Origin: Paulinella micropora
Taxonomy: Eukaryota > Cercozoa > Imbricatea > Euglyphida > Paulinellidae
Assembly (NCBI GenBank): GCA_019918135.1
Contig: WBZZ01000374.1
Span: 57,179-121,178, forward strand
Reading direction: 5' to 3'
Length of the DNA: 64,000 nt
Made by a program: the position numbers and the translations under genes. Of this stretch, positions 1 through 9,595 are shown piece after piece. Positions within the stretch are counted from its first letter, which is position 1; each line of letters begins with the position of its first letter. The notes beneath the pieces were generated by a model. It was not told the DNA's origin. It worked only from the letters and a program-made list of their open reading frames with translations, and searched no databases.

Positions 1-580
1 AGCCCCGCGTCCGGCAGCGTGGCGAGCGAGGGCACGTACGTCAGGCCCGGCGCCGAGTACAGGTGGTAGCCGCTCGTCTCATGGAAGCGCAGCTCCCCCC
101 ACCGGAGGACGGCGTCCAGCCGCAGGCCCGGGGGCGCCGCGGCGTGCCAGGCCGGCGTCAGCGCCCAGCCGCGCACGGGGTAGCGTCCGCCGGGATCCGC
201 CGTCACCGTGTACGTGCCGGGAGCAGCGTACGTGTGCGCGCACGGCGCGGCGCCGGCGTCCAGGCACGGCGTGGGGGGCGAGCCGTCCCCCCAGTCGACC
301 GTGAACGACGTCGGGATGGTGGCCTGGGCCTGGCGGCGGCGGCGCGCAGTCGGGGCGGCGGGCGGCCACAGGGGCCACACGAACGTGTCCTGCGGGGCCG
401 CCGTCGTCAGCTCGAGGATGGTGGCGCCGCCGGGGCACACGACCGAAGGGCACGCCTCCTCTTGGGTCGGGCACTGGAGCGGGTACGGGCACCCGGCACC
501 GGCGGCGCCGAGCAGCAAGGGCAGCCACCAGCACGGGCAGGTGACTGCGCCTGTTCGACGGGGGAGGGGAGAGCGTGCAT
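1..580 (-). pseudogene. Secreted PKD/BspA-repeat family protein, copy 1 (N-terminal part, cut by window edge)
   Basis: Read on the minus strand, this has the N-terminal half of the family seen intact at 13,531-15,774: a Cys-rich CPYPLQCP segment, TFVWPLWPP, the PKD-like WGDGSPPTPC and AHTY motifs, and RFHETSGYHLY running off the window. The only nearby ATG (578-580, ATG CAC as in the paralogues) is not in frame with the rest. The conserved frame has a TAG just upstream instead, so one frameshift separates start codon and body. The hydrophobic signal-peptide stretch (WWLPLLLGAAGAG) is still recognisable. It is transcribed away from the kinase-like gene at 917. Known from the family: PKD-like modules are extracellular beta-sandwich domains. 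Inferred: a broken or mis-sequenced copy of a cell-surface or secreted protein. Confidence 0.75.
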
Positions 581-846
581 GCTAGTGCGCGCTTTCTCTT
601 TCCTCGCTGCCACACTCTCTTTCTTCTCTGGACCTGTGAACGAGCGCTCCAGCTAGCACGGACGGCAGGGGGCGGGGAGAGACGAGCGAACTGCCTCCCT
701 CTCCCCCTTCCGCGACCCTTGCTAACCCCGCCGGGGGCGCGCGGAGCCCTGGGCCTGGGCCTCCCCCCCCACACACACCCTTCCCTTTTCCTGCGCACTC
801 TGCCCGCCCTCGTGCGCTTGTCAATGAAAGAGGAGAGGAGTTGGCT

Positions 847-889
847 TCCTCTCTCGGTCTCTCGCTCTCTCTCTCTCTCCCTCTCTCTG
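847..889. repeat. CT microsatellite
   Basis: Nearly pure (CT)n tract between the divergent copy-1 gene and the kinase-like gene. The spacer 581-916 shows no supported gene, only this pyrimidine tract and G/C-rich low-complexity sequence. Confidence 0.9.
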
Positions 890-916
890 GTGTAAAGCCA
901 GGGCGTGCTTTCGGCT

Positions 917-2593
917 ATGAAGCGCACAGCGACGGGGCCGGGCCGAAAGAAGCAGCCAGCAAGGGCCAAGGGTCTGGTTGCAGGCGCACAGCCAGCCTGG
1001 GCCGAGGGTCTGGTGGAGGGCGCGTTGTCGTGGCTTTGGGGCCTGCCGCTGGCCGAAGGCAGAGAGCGCGCCAGCAAACCAGAGAAAAGGGTCCTGGCTT
1101 GGCTGCGGGACCAGGAGCACCACCAGTCGCCTAGCTCCCCGCTGACAGCGCTGCGAGCCATGCTGGTCGCCAGGGACCAACGGCACCTCCAGTGCACAGA
1201 ACAGCAATGTGAGCATCCAACGGAATCAGACTCGGAGTGGGTGCGTTCTGGCTCCTACAACCTGGTGACTCCCTTTTCGGCTGCGTACGTGGTGCGCGCG
1301 GGCTACGAGTACACGACTCTGGCGGACCTAGCTCGCCGCCGGAGGTGGGCCGACGTGCTCGCGCGCAAAGGAATTAGCCCCCCTTGCTTGCTGCGCGGCT
1401 ATGCCACACCCGCGGTCGCCAGCGAGTATGACGAACAACTACGGCTGCTCAAGTATAGCGCAGAGTTAATTCGACAGCAAGCCAGCCCCTGCGGCCGGGT
1501 ACCTGGCACCGCGGAGGGCCTCCCGGGGTCCTGTACACGGGCGCCGAGCTTACGGCCCGGTCAGCAGAAGTCAGACCTTAAGTTCTATCTCGTGCGGCAG
1601 CTTGTCCGGCGGGGGGAGGAGGTGGCCTTGTACTTGGCCGACCGCAGTCGGGCAGACTCTTATCCCCAGGTGTTAGAGTCTGTCTATCAGGCCCTGGGCC
1701 GGTACGTGGCCCTGCTGTGCCGGCCAGGCCAGGAGAGGACGTACTTCTGCATTGATCTCAAGTTCCGCAACATGCCCTGGATCGGCGGCCGGGCCTACCT
1801 GATCGACCTGGAACCGTATGACGGCTGTACCGTAGAACTAAGTGCTTTACCGCAACTAGAGAAGCAGCTTCAACTAGAGAAGCAGCTTCGGGCAGCCCGG
1901 CACCGGGACGCCTGGACGTTAGCCCTGTACTTGTTTGCGCTGGCTAATTCGGTAGGAAGCCTAGACTGGTACATGAAGCAGCGGGGCTTCGAAGAGCCAG
2001 CGCCCGGCAGGCACGGCGCCCTAGACTTGGGGGCGAGCGAGGGTTTTCCGGAGGGCTGCCCTTTGGCCGTAGCCATAGCCGTGCTGCGGGATCAGGCCGC
2101 GAGGTTGGGCAGGAACGCCACGGGGGGCCCGGCGGTACAGAACGTCGGCGGGGCGGTGGCGCGAGGCCTCGGGCAAGCCATCCTCCTCCTGGCGCGGGCG
2201 TCGTGGCACGACCAACACTTCAAGACCTTTGCGGAACAGGTGGAAGCGTATCTGCCCCAGGGGAAAGTCGCGGGAATGGATGACCGGATACGCGGGCACT
2301 ACCTGGCTTCCGATCTGGCTTCCGCGGGCCGGGGCCAGGAAGACCCCGCTCGCCTAGCTAACAGGCTGGCTTGCCTGGTGGTCTACGCGCTAGCTTGCCA
2401 CCGCTGCCGGCTCATCAAGGCCACGGCCCTGGCTGAGCTGCTCGAGCGGCTGCGGCTGCTCCGGCAGCACCCGAGCCATGACCCCAGCCAGTGGCTTCCG
2501 CAGAGAGAGCAGGTGGTGCACAAGCGCCAGAAGACGAGGCACCCCCGGGCTAGGGCCCAAGCCGACAGAGAGAGAGAGAGAGAGAGAGAGTGA
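917..2593 (+). CDS. Kinase-like protein, 558 aa
   Basis: Open frame of 558 codons. I use ATG 917; a GTG 12 bases upstream is also in frame. The best functional hint is CIDLKFRNM at about residues 278-286 followed by LIDLEPY near 295-301. This is the spacing of a protein-kinase catalytic loop (HxDxxxxN, here IDLKFRN with Asp280) and a DFG-like metal site (Asp297, Glu299). A convincing glycine loop or lysine is not obvious, so this may be an atypical or inactive kinase fold. Residues 309-323 contain a short in-frame tandem duplication (LEKQLQLEKQL). The C-terminus is Lys/Arg-rich and runs into a GA microsatellite that encodes alternating Arg/Glu before TGA. That tail may be an artefact of repeat expansion. 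The second kinase-like gene is at 18,756. Confidence 0.6.
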   Translation: MKRTATGPGRKKQPARAKGLVAGAQPAWAEGLVEGALSWLWGLPLAEGRERASKPEKRVLAWLRDQEHHQSPSSPLTALRAMLVARDQRHLQCTEQQCEHPTESDSEWVRSGSYNLVTPFSAAYVVRAGYEYTTLADLARRRRWADVLARKGISPPCLLRGYATPAVASEYDEQLRLLKYSAELIRQQASPCGRVPGTAEGLPGSCTRAPSLRPGQQKSDLKFYLVRQLVRRGEEVALYLADRSRADSYPQVLESVYQALGRYVALLCRPGQERTYFCIDLKFRNMPWIGGRAYLIDLEPYDGCTVELSALPQLEKQLQLEKQLRAARHRDAWTLALYLFALANSVGSLDWYMKQRGFEEPAPGRHGALDLGASEGFPEGCPLAVAIAVLRDQAARLGRNATGGPAVQNVGGAVARGLGQAILLLARASWHDQHFKTFAEQVEAYLPQGKVAGMDDRIRGHYLASDLASAGRGQEDPARLANRLACLVVYALACHRCRLIKATALAELLERLRLLRQHPSHDPSQWLPQREQVVHKRQKTRHPRARAQADRERERERE

Positions 2594-2672
2594 GCGAGAG
2601 TGAGCGAGAGAGAGAGTGAGCGAAAGAAAGAGAGAGAGTGTGAGCGAGAGAGAGAGAGCGAGAGGGTTTTTT
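2566..2672. repeat. GA microsatellite overlapping the 3' end of the kinase-like gene
   Basis: Interrupted (GA)n / GAGAGTGAGC units. The first part is translated as Arg-Glu repeats. The rest lies in the 2,594-2,936 spacer, which also has an ATTAAA poly(A)-type signal near 2,776 and a long C run near 2,885-2,899, and no supported gene. Confidence 0.85.
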
Positions 2673-2936
2673 GGCGGCCTCCCGCTCGGGAGTGCTTAGC
2701 AGGAGGGCGAGTGAGAGCGCAAGCCCAAGGCTACGCTCCAGTGGTTCTTGGTCCCGTGGTTCTTGGGTCCGCGCACCATTAAAAAAAAGCCTGCCGGCTG
2801 GACGAGCGAGCACACGTATCCGGCGGCCACTCCGGCCCGACCACCGCACGCAGCCCGCGGGGCGCGGCGGCGAGGCCCCCACTCCCCCCCCCCCCCCCCG
2901 TTCCCCCGGCCGACGGCACCAGCCGCTCAGCCCTGC

Positions 2937-3584
2937 CTAGGCCCGCGCACGGGCCTCAGGCCCCGCCGCGCGGTAGGGAGCGTGGCTCCCCCTGCTCCGC
3001 GGGCGCCGGGCCCCGGACCAGCACCACGTGCGAACCGCCGGCGCCGCCCCGCGCGTGCCGGGCGGGCGGCCGGGGGGGCCGTGCACCCACAGCACCGGCT
3101 GGTACACAAAGACCAGGCGCTCGGCCGGCGCGTGGAGGGCGGCTGGCTTGGGCTGCGACCGGTGCCCGCGCACCCGCTGCAAGGAGGTAGGGCTCAGCGC
3201 CGCGGCCGGGTCGTGCTGGCCCTGCGCCCACGCCTCGTCGTGCCCGCCGGCCCCCAGGAGCGGCAGCGGCGGGTCCCACGACACCGAACCCGCGCGCCGC
3301 GCCTCCGGTTCCTGTGAACAGCCAGACACGGAGTTGCGCGTGCTGGCGAAGCTGTCCTCGAACCCCCGGTCCAGCAGGCTCTGCACGCAGGCTAGCGAGC
3401 GCTCGTGGGCGGGCAGCATGGTCCAGTCCACCGAGGCCGAGAGCTCGCGCAGGCGCGCGGCCAGCTGCGGCGCGACCGGCGGTGGCCCCTGCCGTGGCGT
3501 GACGGCCCCGTCCAACTCCGCCACGAGCCGCTGGTAGCAGTGCAGCCAGAAACACTCCCCCGAGGGGTAGCGCGGTACCGCCAT
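2937..3584 (-). CDS. Hypothetical protein, 215 aa
   Basis: Minus-strand frame starting at ATG 3,582-3,584. An upstream extension to 3,986 is open but is low-complexity Pro/Arg/Gly and lacks coding character, so the short start is preferred. Residues 1-75 look like a folded helical domain (MAVPRYPSGECFWLHCYQRL and LPAHERSLACVQSLLDRGFE). The remainder is Pro/Arg/Ala-rich and could be a shifted frame. No family recognised. It is convergent with the kinase-like gene and divergent from the leucine-rich gene at 3,928. The 3,585-3,927 spacer is G/C homopolymer-rich with two near-copies of a GGCGGCGGCAGACGCC unit and nothing else supported. Confidence 0.4.
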   Translation of the reverse strand: MAVPRYPSGECFWLHCYQRLVAELDGAVTPRQGPPPVAPQLAARLRELSASVDWTMLPAHERSLACVQSLLDRGFEDSFASTRNSVSGCSQEPEARRAGSVSWDPPLPLLGAGGHDEAWAQGQHDPAAALSPTSLQRVRGHRSQPKPAALHAPAERLVFVYQPVLWVHGPPGRPPGTRGAAPAVRTWCWSGARRPRSRGSHAPYRAAGPEARARA

Positions 3585-3927
3585 CGCCCGGCCGCGGCCA
3601 CGCCTCGCCCCTGGTAGGGAGGACGACGAGGGACTGGCACGGCCAGCACCGGGGAGAGCGTGGGTGCCCGTGGCGCCGCGGGCGCGGCCGGGCGGGGAGG
3701 GGCGGCGGCAGACGCCCCCGGAGGGAGGGGGGCGGCGGCAGACGCCCCCCCCCCCCCGGAGGGAAGGAGGGGAGGCGGCAGACGCCGCCGGCGGACGGCG
3801 AGGCCGCGGCGCCTTCTCCCCCCCTCCCTCCCCCCTTGGCTTTCCTCCCTCCCCCCCGCGCTGGCTCTGGCCAGGGGTCCTAAACACACTCCTGGACACG
3901 CGCGCCGGCCACGCGACGCTGTCGAGG

Positions 3928-6289
3928 ATGGCTGCGCGCTCTGCCCCCGCCTGGGACAGTCTGGAATTTGGTGATAAGTGGATCAAGACGCTGCGCGATG
4001 TCGCTCGGAAAAGGCTGTACCGGTCGCGGAGCTAGTGAAGGCTCTAGTCGCCCGCTGGGAGCTCAGCCCGAAGCAGCGGAACGGCGACGCTTCTTCTCCT
4101 CCCAGGCCGCTGCAGCTCAAGAGGGAGCCGTGGCAGACTGCTTTCCCCGGCGAGAGCGCGCGCTGGAGCGAGTTCCTGTCCGCCCTGGTGACCACGCCCG
4201 CCCTGTACAGCTTATGCCACTACATAGAAACTGTCGACCTTCGCCTGCCGCCCGCCGAAACAGAAACAGCCAGGGTGACCGTACCGCTACAACTGTTCTG
4301 GCCTGCCAGCAGAACCAAGGTTCTCCTGTTGCGCCACGTGGAGCTTTCGTGGCCGGCCGAGCTAGAAGAACCGCGCCTGTCGGTCGATGAGCTCTCACTC
4401 TCAGACGTCATCTTCCGCGCGGTGGAAGCTCAGCCAGCGCAGCACCCACCCCGGCCGGCCCTGCTGTGCGTAGACCTCGCGGGGTCAATCCAGATAGAGC
4501 AGTGTGACCTCGGCCGGCTCGTGCTGTGCCCCCGCCCGCCGTCCGGCGCCCCACCGAAATTCCTGAGTCTCCGGGACTGTCCAAAGCTGGAGTCAGTCGA
4601 ACTGGAGTCAGTCGAGTTGGAGGATGGCCTGCAGGAGCTGTTCGAGTGGGTAGAGGTGCGGGCTTGTCCGTCGCTAGCGACGCTGTCCTTGCCGCGCGCC
4701 CAGGAAACGGACGTCTACCCCGGGCCGCTGCTCTGTCAGTTGGTCACCGGACCCTGCTGGCCCACCGGCGCGGCGCCCGAGGTCTGCACGTGTACGCTGT
4801 ACGGGCTAGGCTCGGAGCTGACCTCCGTGGAAGGGCCCTGGCCCGACCGGCTGGTGCTGGCGGAAGCGCCCCTGCGCCGGCCGGGCGGTGACGACGACGA
4901 GACGCCCGCCGGTAGCCAAGAGCCGTACTTGGAAGTCAGCGGGTACGGCTGCCTCGAGTTGCGAGGGCCCTGTCGGGGGCTCCAGCTGGCTTGGCCCGCG
5001 GCAGGCCTGCCGGCCTGGTTCTCTCGTCAGCTGGTGCGGCCGGCCCGGTGCGAGGTTCAGCTGCAGGCTCCGGTGAACGTTGTCTTCAGCCCGCCGCCGG
5101 CCCCGTCGGGCCGGCCGACCCCGTCGGGCCCGCTCAGGCCGGGCGACCAGGGGGGACAGCCGTCCCGTGACCGGCAGGCACCGTCGTCCTCGCTCGCAGG
5201 GGCTACTGCTGCCGCCACCAACGTGTACCCCTGGTTGCTAGCTGCGGCGGAGTTTCCGCCTGGCTCGGCCAGGCGGCTGGGCTTCTGGTTGGAAGCTGCA
5301 GCTCAGACACGGGCTGGTCTTGTCCGCTCAGGACCTAGACGCCTGGGCAGGCCTGGGCCAAGTGTGGGACGGCGGGGGCGAGCCTCCGTCGTGGCCCGCC
5401 GTGCTCGGCGCATGCCGAGGTCTGCGTGGCCCCGGTACTGCGCCCTGGTGGCGCTGGCGCTCTTGTGCGGCCTGGGGGCAATTGCTGGCGGCCCGGCACG
5501 GGCGGGGCCGCGCACTCTCGTTGGACCAGGCGGAGCTCCCCTTGGTAGCCCCCGGCCTAGTAGCCCGCCAGCTGGCGAAAGCCGTGCTCTCGTGCGCCGA
5601 GGACCCAGACCTCTTGCGGGCGGCCTGGGCCGAGCTCTTCTCGCAGCTGGTCGGCCGCGAGCCCTTGCAGAGCCTGTCCCGGGGCCTGCGGTTCCTGGGC
5701 ACGGTGGCTACCCGCGCGGCCGCTGGGCTAGGTCCCGGGCCGGCGAGCCGGCCGCCACCGAGCCCCCGAGTTCCAGCACGCGGGCTGTTGCTTGCTCTCC
5801 GCGGCCTTCGGCCCCCACGCCGATGCCCTGCAACAGGCAGTGCGGGGGAGGTCTTGCACCTCGTGGCGCAGTCTGGCCTGCACGCAACTACTGCGCGAGG
5901 GGCCCCCGAGTTCCCGATCTCTTGGCCATCCAGGCGGAAATCTGGACCAGCTTGGGCGGCCAGAGCCGGGGCAACCGGCCCGGCCGGCCGGAGCCACCCC
6001 CCTCGAGCTGGCCGTGTGGAGCAAGAACTACCGACTCTCGAACCTACCACCGGCGACCGCCGCGGCCCTGCGTTGCTGTGGCCGACAGCTGCACCACCCG
6101 ACACAGGCAGAGTTGAAGCAGCTAGAAGAGGGACAGAGCCGTGCACATACCAAAGCACTGAAATACTTGTTGGACTGGACGGCAAGCCTGCACAGCACAC
6201 TAGCGCTGACGGACCTGCAAAAAAAGCGGCTGGACCAGCAGGAAGCAGCGTGGCGGGCCGCGCTGGGCCCACCGCGACAGGCCGCCTAG
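3928..6289 (+). pseudogene. Leucine-rich-type paralogue A, about 780 codons, frameshifted
   Basis: First member of a three-copy tandem family (others at 6,512 and 9,596). ATG 3,928 opens a short frame that aligns with the N-terminus of the third copy. The conserved body continues from about 4,030 in another frame (ARWSEFLSALVTTPALYSL, then LLLRHVELSWP, LSLRDCPKLESVELESVELE). That frame is lost near 5,310 and again near 5,750. The final part, 5,792-6,289, ends in LKYLLDWTASLH and LGPPRQAA. The middle has the regular beta-strand-like hydrophobic spacing of leucine-rich or beta-helix proteins, followed by a helical region (FPPGSARRLGFWLEAA). Family identity beyond this is unknown. Three frameshifts mean a decayed gene or assembly indels. 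Confidence 0.6.
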
Positions 6290-6511
6290 CCCCCTCCGAC
6301 GCCCCCTTCCCTCCCACGGACCACGCACCCCGCACAATCTTCTCCTTCCATCCCTCCTCCCCCCCGCTCTCCCTTGTACGCAGAGCCGAAGCTGCCTCCT
6401 CCTCCCCGGTTAGAACAGATTGCCCCCCCCCAGGTGGAGGAAGGAAAATGGGCTGTTACCAAGTAAAGCCCTTGCCGAGACCAAGTGGACGGACCGCTCC
6501 CCTCGTGTAGT

Positions 6512-8546
6512 ATGTCCCATCGCCCCGACGCTTCGCCCCCCGAACTTCCTGTCTCTGTGGGTCCAGGCACAGCAAACAGTGTCGCGGCTAGGGGGCGACG
6601 CCAGCCCCCAAAAGACAGTGGAACTGCTCGAAGACAGCTGGGCAGGGCAACGCAGTTCGCACAAAACGAGACTGGACCTCGTGTTCGAGGCAGATTGCCT
6701 CTGGGCCGGGGGCCGCCGGCGCTGGTCGAAGCTGCTAGCGTGCTTGGTCGGCTCCGCGGTCCTGAGAGACCTATGGCAGTACGTAACAACCGTCCACCTC
6801 GATGGCGGCTCGGCACGGCCCTACGAGTTGGTTGTCCCCCCGAAGCTCCTCCTCTTCGCCACCAACGCTACCAAAGTGTTTTTAGCGAATGCCTCTTTCT
6901 TGGAAAAACGGTCGTCGATCATAAGGCTGACTCTCCCCCCCGACGCCAGTTTCCACCTGCTGCGCTGTGACGTAGGCAGTCTCGTCTCAACGCGCCGGGT
7001 CCGGCAGCCTCCGGGAGCCAGCTAACACTTAGAATCGAAGATTGCCCGTGCCTTAGGAAGGTCACAGCCCTGGCAGGGGGCTTTGCAGGAACGTGCTGGT
7101 CCTTGGTTGTCCGGCGCTGGAGTGCCTGGCGCTGCCGCGAGCGACGACGACCACTGTCCAGCCGGGCCCTTTGCTCCGTGAACTAATCATCAACCCCGAA
7201 GAGAACCACGGCGTGCAAAGCCCGCCGGTGACCTGTACCCTGCGGGGGCGGGCCCGGACAAGCTGACCGTGTCGAGTTCGTGGCTCGACGAGTTGCGCTG
7301 GGAGGGTTTGCCTGCGGACTGGCGTTGTGAGCTGTCCGTGGCGGGCTACCGACGGCTTCGGCTTGGCTTGGCGACAGAGGCTTCGGCGGGAGGCAGGGGG
7401 TCGGCCGGCGCCCCCGCGCGCCAGGCAGCAGCGGACAGCCTGAGCGATGTATCGCTAGACTGGCGGACGGAGGGTCTGCCCGCGTGGTTTCGCCTAGAGG
7501 TCGTGAAGCCCCCCTCGTTGAACGTCGAAATTGCCGGGCGTCTTCCCCGTGAGGGGATCTTTTTCCGGGGGGAGGCGCTGAGCGACCGGGAAACGCGACT
7601 GGCGCCCCCCAGGCCCCTGGCGCCGGTACACGCCAGTCTGCGAGTGCCTATCGCCGCCGCCTACCTCTGGTTGATCGCGGGTGCCCTGTTTCCGTCGGGC
7701 TCGCCGTGGCGGCTGGCCTTCCTGCTGGGCCTGCCCCTAGACTACGGCCTGGTGGTGTCCGAGCAGGAGTTTGAGCGCTGCGTCGGGTGGCTGCGCGCAC
7801 GGGCTACCGACACGGCCTCGTGGCGCACCCTCTTACAGGCCCGCAGCCAGCACACGGTGAAGTACGGTGCGCCGCACCGTTCGTGCCCATGGCGCCTGCG
7901 GCTGCTACTCTTGGCCGGCCAGCACGGGGACCCGAACTTGTTGCGGCTGTTGGAATACAGCCGGCCGTACCCACGCGGCTGGTCACCGGCCCAAGTCATC
8001 GAGCGCGTGACTACCGCCGTGCGCTCCTGTGTGGAAGATCCCGACACGCTGAGCGTTGTCTGTACCTATCTGCGCCAGCGCCTGCGTGGTGGCGTTGCCA
8101 GTGACCAAGGCCCAACCTCCGCCTGGGAGCAGAGGCTGCGTTTTGCAGCCGCCGTCTGCGAGGCCGGCGACGACGACGCCGGCGCGACGGCGGCCGGCGA
8201 CGACGCCGCCGTCGGCGGGAGCCGGGCCCGCGCGCGGTTGATTCACGGTTGGCGGAAAGCGGGCGCTCTGTTGATCCGGGCGGAGTTCGGGCGGCCCGCC
8301 GGGGCCGGGGGGGGGCCGTCGGTACGCGACGGTGTGCTTTCGGAACTAGCACGGTTCCTGCGAGAGCGGCAGCCGACCGAGCCCGCCTGGCAGAGGCCGC
8401 CGGCGATTGCCGCTCTCCCGCCGGCCGACGCGGCGGCGCTGCGTTACTGTCTAGGCTGCCTGTGGCCTTTCTCGACGCACGAGCTCCCGGACGAACCCTG
8501 GGGCCTGATCCGGCGGAAGAACCCCCGGAAGACCACCCGGGCGTGA
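6512..8546 (+). pseudogene. Leucine-rich-type paralogue B, frameshifted
   Basis: Second member of the family. ATG 6,512 (MSHRPDASPP) fits the start of copy C. The frame shifts within the C run at about 6,537, continues as NFLSLWVQAQQTV to about 7,010, shifts again, and is then open from 7,269 to TGA 8,546. That long block matches copy C closely: SSWLDEL, CELSVAGYRRLRL, SLDWRTEGLPAWFR, LIAGALFPSGSPWRLAFLL, VVSEQEFERCV and ARARLIHGWRKAGALLIRAE. The C-terminal end differs from copy A (WPFSTHELPDEPW instead of LKYLLDW), so tails have been exchanged. The 6,290-6,511 spacer is similar to 9,384-9,595, showing that a unit of roughly 3 kb was duplicated. Confidence 0.65.
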
Positions 8547-8706
8547 GCTCGCCGCCGTCCTTCCTTCCGGCGCTCCGCTCCCCTCACTAGCTCGTGTTAA
8601 CCGGAGTTTAGTTCTTGCTTGACGGCGCTTTATTCGAGTGCGGTGGCCCAGACTTAAGTACAACTAGCGCGGTGGCCCCCTGGCAGGCTTATGCCTCTTG
8701 TAGAAT

Positions 8707-9060
8707 CACACACACGCTCAGTTAAAAAAAGGCAGGTTCCACTTGAGGCAGGGCAGCGCCCGCCGGAGCTTGAGTAGCCCGTCAGTGCTCAGCCGTGCCG
8801 CGAACAGCCGCGGTTCTACCAATGGCGTTAGACGGGGGGTGACTCCACTACCTCGGACTCCACTACCTCGTCCCCGATGCCCACCTCTAAGCTTAGCACC
8901 CACAGGTAGGGCAGGCGTGCCAATTTAGCTAGGCCGTTGGCCGTGAGCAGGGAAGACGTTGAACGAGCTGGCTCGCGGCAGAGCTCCCGGAGGCTCCCGG
9001 AGGCTCGTGCTCTTGGGGCACGGCTGGTGACGGCGAGTCATTCACGCGGAGTGTGTATAC
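8707..9060 (-). pseudogene. Fragment of a leucine-rich-repeat gene on the opposite strand
   Basis: On the minus strand, two adjacent frames each encode LRR-like text: LTANGLAKLARLPYLWVLSL in one, then LSTDGLLKLRRALPCLKW ending at a stop near 8,718 in another. The DGLxxLxxLPxLxxLxL spacing fits tandem LRRs. No start is visible and the frame changes near 8,850 beside a short tandem duplication (ACTCCACTACCTCG). The 8,547-8,706 spacer holds nothing I can support. This is the only LRR text in the array that runs leftwards, so it may be a leftover of a different gene. Confidence 0.4.
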
Positions 9061-9149
9061 CGGGTCACTGAGTGGGGGAGTTGGACAGGTCCGGCCTCGC
9101 GAGCCGGCGCAAGGGTGCCCAATCCAGCGTCTCAAGACCACTGCACCCC

Positions 9150-9383
9150 TCCAGCGCCGGCCGGCGTTGCGGTGGCCGACAGCTGCCTCACCTGACACAG
9201 GCCGGCTTGGCACAGCTAGCAGAGAGACGGGACCGCGCACGTACCGAAGCCCTGCAGTACTTGTGGGGCTGGACGCGTGGCCTGTGTAGCACACCAGCGC
9301 TGAATGGCCTACAAAGAAGGCGGCTGGTCCGGCAGGAAGCCGCGGGGCTGGCCGCACTGGGCCCACCGCGACAGGCTGCCTAG
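9150..9383 (+). pseudogene. Detached 3' fragment of leucine-rich paralogue A type
   Basis: Encodes the same C-terminal block as copy A: LRCCGRQL, ALQYLWGWTRGLC, then LGPPRQAA and a stop. It has no upstream portion. It sits immediately before copy C in the same position that the 3' end of copy A has before copy B. This is direct evidence that the duplicated segment began inside the 3' end of a copy-A-like gene. Confidence 0.7.
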
Positions 9384-9595
9384 CCCCTCTCCGACGCCCC
9401 CCCTCCCGTCACTGCCGTGGCGGACGCTGCCCCCTCCCCGGCCCGTGCCCATCCCGCCCCTCTCCCCCCTTGCTGGCGGGGGGGGTGGGGGGCTCTTCGC
9501 CTTGGCCAGGTAGCGTGTATTGCGCCAGGGGGGGGGGGGGACCGTCGGGCTTGGTACTAGGTAAAAGCTCTTGCTGGGGACGAAGGAGACAGAAG

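Noticed and set aside
79-1197. Long minus-strand open frame of 372 codons
   Set aside because: Over 79-545 it is the off-frame shadow of repeat-family copy 1; the remainder crosses CT microsatellite and the antisense of the kinase-like gene.
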